The position numbers and the translations under genes were made by a program. Positions 5,158 through 6,546 of a stretch of 6,546 bases of DNA are shown here, piece by piece. Where the stretch lies: positions 1 through 6,546 of the forward strand of contig JAUSGV010000134.1 in the NCBI GenBank assembly GCA_030648675.1, written 5' to 3'. The DNA comes from Dehalococcoidales bacterium (lineage in GTDB: Bacteria > Chloroflexota > Dehalococcoidia > Dehalococcoidales > UBA2162). Position 1 is the first letter of the stretch, and every line of letters begins with the position of its first letter. The notes beneath the pieces were generated by a model, which had not been told where the DNA came from, did not search any database, and was given only the letters and a program-made list of their open reading frames with translations.

Positions 5158-6108
5158 TTAGCTGGGTTTGGTTCTCGCCGTACCAACTAATTCTTTTATG
5201 CTCCCTATCTTTTCTTCCTGCAAGAAATTTTTAATTCCTTCCAGAACGTCGAGGGGAGCCATAGGATTATTGAAGTTAGCTGTGCCGACCTGGACGGCAG
5301 AAGCCCCGGCCATGATGAATTCGATGGCATCCTGCGCGTTTGAGATGCCGCCGCAGCCGATGATAGGTAACGTAACGGCACCGGCTACCTGATACACCAT
5401 GCTGAGGGCTACAGGCTTGATCGCCGGACCGGAAAGACCCCCGGTGATGTTGCCCAACACCGGACGGCGTCGTCGGATATCAATAGCCATACCTCGAAGC
5501 GTGTTAATAAGCGTTATCGCATCGGCACCCGCTTCGGCTACAGCTATGGCAACGTTGGTGATGTTGCTGGTATTGGGTGTCAGCTTAACTATGACGGGCA
5601 GCGACGTTGCCTTTCTTACCGCCCGCGTTACCTCGGCCGCGGAATCGGGATTGGAACCGAATTCGGCGCCGCCTGATTTAATATTTGGGCAACTGATATT
5701 TGTCTCGATGCCGGCTATGCCGTCGACGTTGTCCAGTCGTCGCGCTGCCTCAGCGTAATCATTGACGCTCGCACCGGCAATGTTGACGATTACGGGGACC
5801 TGCCATTTTGCCCATAAAGGTGCCATTTCTTTTATCAGGGAATCTACACCTATATTCTGCAGGCCGATGGCATTAAGCAGACCTGATGAGGTTTCGAAGA
5901 GCCGAGGTTGATCGTTGCCTGCTCTCGGTTCGAGGGTTGTCCCTTTGCAAACGATGGCGCCAAGCTGCTGAATATCAATCAGGTGGCTCACTTCGGTCTC
6001 GGTGCCATAACCGAACGTGCCCGAGGCTGTCATAACCGGATTACGCAGCAAAAGCCCGTTTTTAGAGTGCGGCGCGAGTTGAACAGAAAGATCCGGGAGG
6101 TTATTCAC
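5158..6108 (-). CDS. pyrD: Dihydroorotate dehydrogenase, class 1B catalytic subunit
   Basis: Oxidises dihydroorotate to orotate with FMN in de novo pyrimidine synthesis. 316 residues, cytosolic TIM barrel without a membrane-binding extension. FMN and substrate motifs run in family order: NPVMTASGTFGYG (23-35), CKGTT (54-58), LLNAIGLQNIGVD (77-89), NISCPN (137-142) with catalytic base C140, IVKLTPN (173-179), GGLSGPAIKP (223-232), IIGCGGI (249-255) and the phosphate-binding VQVGTA. Cysteine rather than serine as base marks class 1; length and motif style fit 1B, which normally pairs with PyrK and uses NAD+. No pyrK lies in the window, so the partner must be elsewhere or replaced. Start GTG at 6108-6106 follows a TATAAT by only 7 nt and has no Shine-Dalgarno. 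Confidence 0.95.
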   Translation of the reverse strand: MNNLPDLSVQLAPHSKNGLLLRNPVMTASGTFGYGTETEVSHLIDIQQLGAIVCKGTTLEPRAGNDQPRLFETSSGLLNAIGLQNIGVDSLIKEMAPLWAKWQVPVIVNIAGASVNDYAEAARRLDNVDGIAGIETNISCPNIKSGGAEFGSNPDSAAEVTRAVRKATSLPVIVKLTPNTSNITNVAIAVAEAGADAITLINTLRGMAIDIRRRRPVLGNITGGLSGPAIKPVALSMVYQVAGAVTLPIIGCGGISNAQDAIEFIMAGASAVQVGTANFNNPMAPLDVLEGIKNFLQEEKIGSIKELVGTARTKPS

Positions 6109-6115
6109 GAAAGAG

Positions 6116-6121
6116 ATTATA
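6116..6121 (-). promoter_or_regulatory. Predicted pyrD -10 box, likely leaderless
   Basis: Perfect TATAAT on the minus strand, 7 nt before the GTG start, so the transcript should begin at about the start codon. No good -35 hexamer is found; that region is occupied by heptad array 6, whose first unit starts 5 bp from the -10. Confidence 0.55.
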
Positions 6122-6125
6122 CAAT

Positions 6126-6188
6126 AAGTAACAGCTAACAGCTATCAGCCCTCAGCTATCAGCTAAAAACCTACAGCTTACAACTAAT
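6126..6188 (+). repeat. Heptanucleotide tandem array 6 (9 units)
   Basis: Nine in-phase units: AAGTAAC, AGCTAAC, AGCTATC, AGCCCTC, AGCTATC, AGCTAAA, AACCTAC, AGCTTAC, AACTAAT. It covers the place where the pyrD -35 element would be. It opens the 358-bp gene-free stretch 6109-6466, which also holds palindrome copy B, array 7, two tandem promoters and the ribosome binding site of the right-edge gene. Confidence 0.82.
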
Positions 6189-6203
6189 AGCGAAATACCA
6201 CCA

Positions 6204-6261
6204 CCAGCCCGGATTGCTTCGCCTTGAGCTGCGGCTCAATGGACTCGCAATGACAGAGGAG
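6204..6261. repeat. 58-bp palindromic (REP-like) element, copy B
   Basis: Exact duplicate of 3538-3595 in the same orientation, with hairpin stem 6224-6229/6234-6239 and outer arms 6213-6217/6247-6251. Both copies are preceded by TACCACC, 1-2 bp further away here. Arrays 6 and 7 bracket it. It lies upstream of both pyrD (-) and the right-edge gene (+). Confidence 0.8.
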
Positions 6262-6266
6262 AGTGA

Positions 6267-6294
6267 AAGTCAAAAGTAAAAACTAAGAACTATC
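6267..6294 (+). repeat. Heptanucleotide array 7
   Basis: Four units (AAGTCAA, AAGTAAA, AACTAAG, AACTATC), beginning 5 bp after palindrome copy B. Same polarity and same invariant T as the other arrays. Confidence 0.6.
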
Positions 6295-6325
6295 GGGATC
6301 TAAAGGTCATGCAGGCAATTATGAG

Positions 6326-6354
6326 TTGATAAAAGCCTGGCTGTCTAATATACT
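6326..6354 (+). promoter_or_regulatory. Predicted distal promoter of the right-edge gene
   Basis: TTGATA (6326-6331), 17-bp spacer, TATACT (6349-6354). Each hexamer matches consensus at five of six bases with optimal spacing, the best promoter in the window. Its RNA would start near 6361 and open with a hairpin TGAGGC-N9-GCCTCA (6366-6386). Confidence 0.6.
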
Positions 6355-6375
6355 GAATGTATCTCTGAGGCTGCG

Positions 6376-6390
6376 TTGTTGCCTCAACAA
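6376..6390. promoter_or_regulatory. Possible operator: 15-bp palindrome over the proximal -35
   Basis: TTGTTG-CCT-CAACAA is a perfect 6-bp inverted repeat centred on the -35 hexamer of the proximal promoter. It overlaps a second inverted repeat, TGAGGC (6366-6371) with GCCTCA (6381-6386), so protein binding and RNA folding are competing readings. No regulator can be named. Confidence 0.3.
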
Positions 6391-6407
6391 ATTTACTCCG
6401 TTATAAT
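6379..6407 (+). promoter_or_regulatory. Predicted proximal promoter of the right-edge gene
   Basis: TTGCCT (6379-6384), 17-bp spacer, perfect TATAAT (6402-6407). Start expected near 6414, giving a leader of about 53 nt to the TTG codon. Confidence 0.6.
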
Positions 6408-6452
6408 TGCTCTATCTCCCAACGGAAAATTCAGGTTTCCATCCGCATATAG

Positions 6453-6458
6453 AGGAGG
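6453..6458 (+). promoter_or_regulatory. Ribosome binding site AGGAGG of the right-edge gene
   Basis: Perfect Shine-Dalgarno 8 nt before a TTG codon. It fixes the start of the partial gene, where no in-frame ATG is available. Confidence 0.75.
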
Positions 6459-6466
6459 AACGAGAG

Positions 6467-6546
6467 TTGACTGCAATAAATTTTGAAAAACTTCGTTCTC
6501 GTTTGGAGAGTGAACGCAAGCATTTACTCAAAGACCTTGATGATTT
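6467..6546 (+). CDS. 5' fragment of a gene, possibly a TraR/DksA-type zinc-finger protein
   Basis: Twenty-six codons from TTG to the window edge, frame open. The peptide MTAINFEKLRSRLESERKHL followed by LKDLDD is a charged amphipathic helix with heptad leucines. A start of this kind, an FEKLRxRLExERxxLLxxL helix, is typical of TraR/DksA-like C4 zinc-finger proteins, but the diagnostic cysteines would lie beyond the window, and any coiled-coil protein could begin this way. The perfect AGGAGG and two upstream promoters support a real gene. The product assignment is tentative. Confidence 0.5.
   Translation, partial: MTAINFEKLRSRLESERKHLLKDLDD

Noticed and set aside
5399..5758. 119-codon + strand frame
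   Set aside because: Antisense to the core of pyrD, with no recognisable domain or upstream signals.
6109..6466. tRNA, small RNA gene or riboswitch in the longest gene-free stretch
   Set aside because: No cloverleaf, CCA end or known riboswitch core is visible; repeats and promoters account for the recognisable structure.

Overview
This 6.5 kb stretch is ordinary bacterial chromosome, not a phage, plasmid or genomic island. It carries housekeeping genes for DNA repair (mutM, 5' end cut off), ribosome structure (rpsT), the stringent response (a long Rel/SpoT-type enzyme), rRNA maturation (ybeY) and pyrimidine synthesis (pyrD class 1B). It also has an iron-sulfur flavoprotein-like gene, a small three-helix membrane protein, and the first 26 codons of a gene that runs off the right edge. 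The Isf-type flavoprotein and class 1B PyrD suggest an anaerobe. Protein style, TTG/GTG starts and -10 boxes almost touching start codons fit an anaerobic Chloroflexota lineage such as Dehalococcoidia; this placement is inference and not secure.

Layout, left to right: mutM (+) converges on rpsT (-). The long rel gene (-) follows and diverges from the unit ybeY - isf-like flavoprotein - membrane protein (+). ybeY and the flavoprotein gene overlap by ATGA, and the membrane protein gene starts 4 nt after the flavoprotein stop, so the three look co-transcribed. The unit converges on pyrD (-). A 358-bp gene-free stretch (6109-6466) then holds the pyrD -10 box, repeats and two tandem promoters before the right-edge gene. 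Core stress and translation functions (Rel, S20, YbeY) sit together, but nothing in the sequence shows a shared regulatory circuit.

The unusual part is the spacers. All five intergenic regions longer than 10 bp carry a degenerate 7-bp tandem repeat, consensus A-R-S-T-R-A-N, in phase within each array and always with the same polarity on the + strand. There are seven arrays of 3 to 11 units, and they run into gene ends, supplying the stop codon of mutM and touching that of the membrane protein. Two identical 58-bp palindromic elements (3538-3595 and 6204-6261) lie beside or between arrays. One of them lies between two perfect 33-bp direct copies of what looks like a minus-strand promoter upstream of rel. 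Two further short hairpins sit in the other spacers.

Two translation-start styles are visible. rpsT and the right-edge gene use TTG behind a perfect AGGAGG. ybeY and pyrD have a -10 box only 7-8 nt before the start codon and no Shine-Dalgarno, as expected for leaderless mRNAs. No complete new defence, mobile or biosynthetic system was found; the repeat landscape and the duplicated rel promoter are the most original observations.
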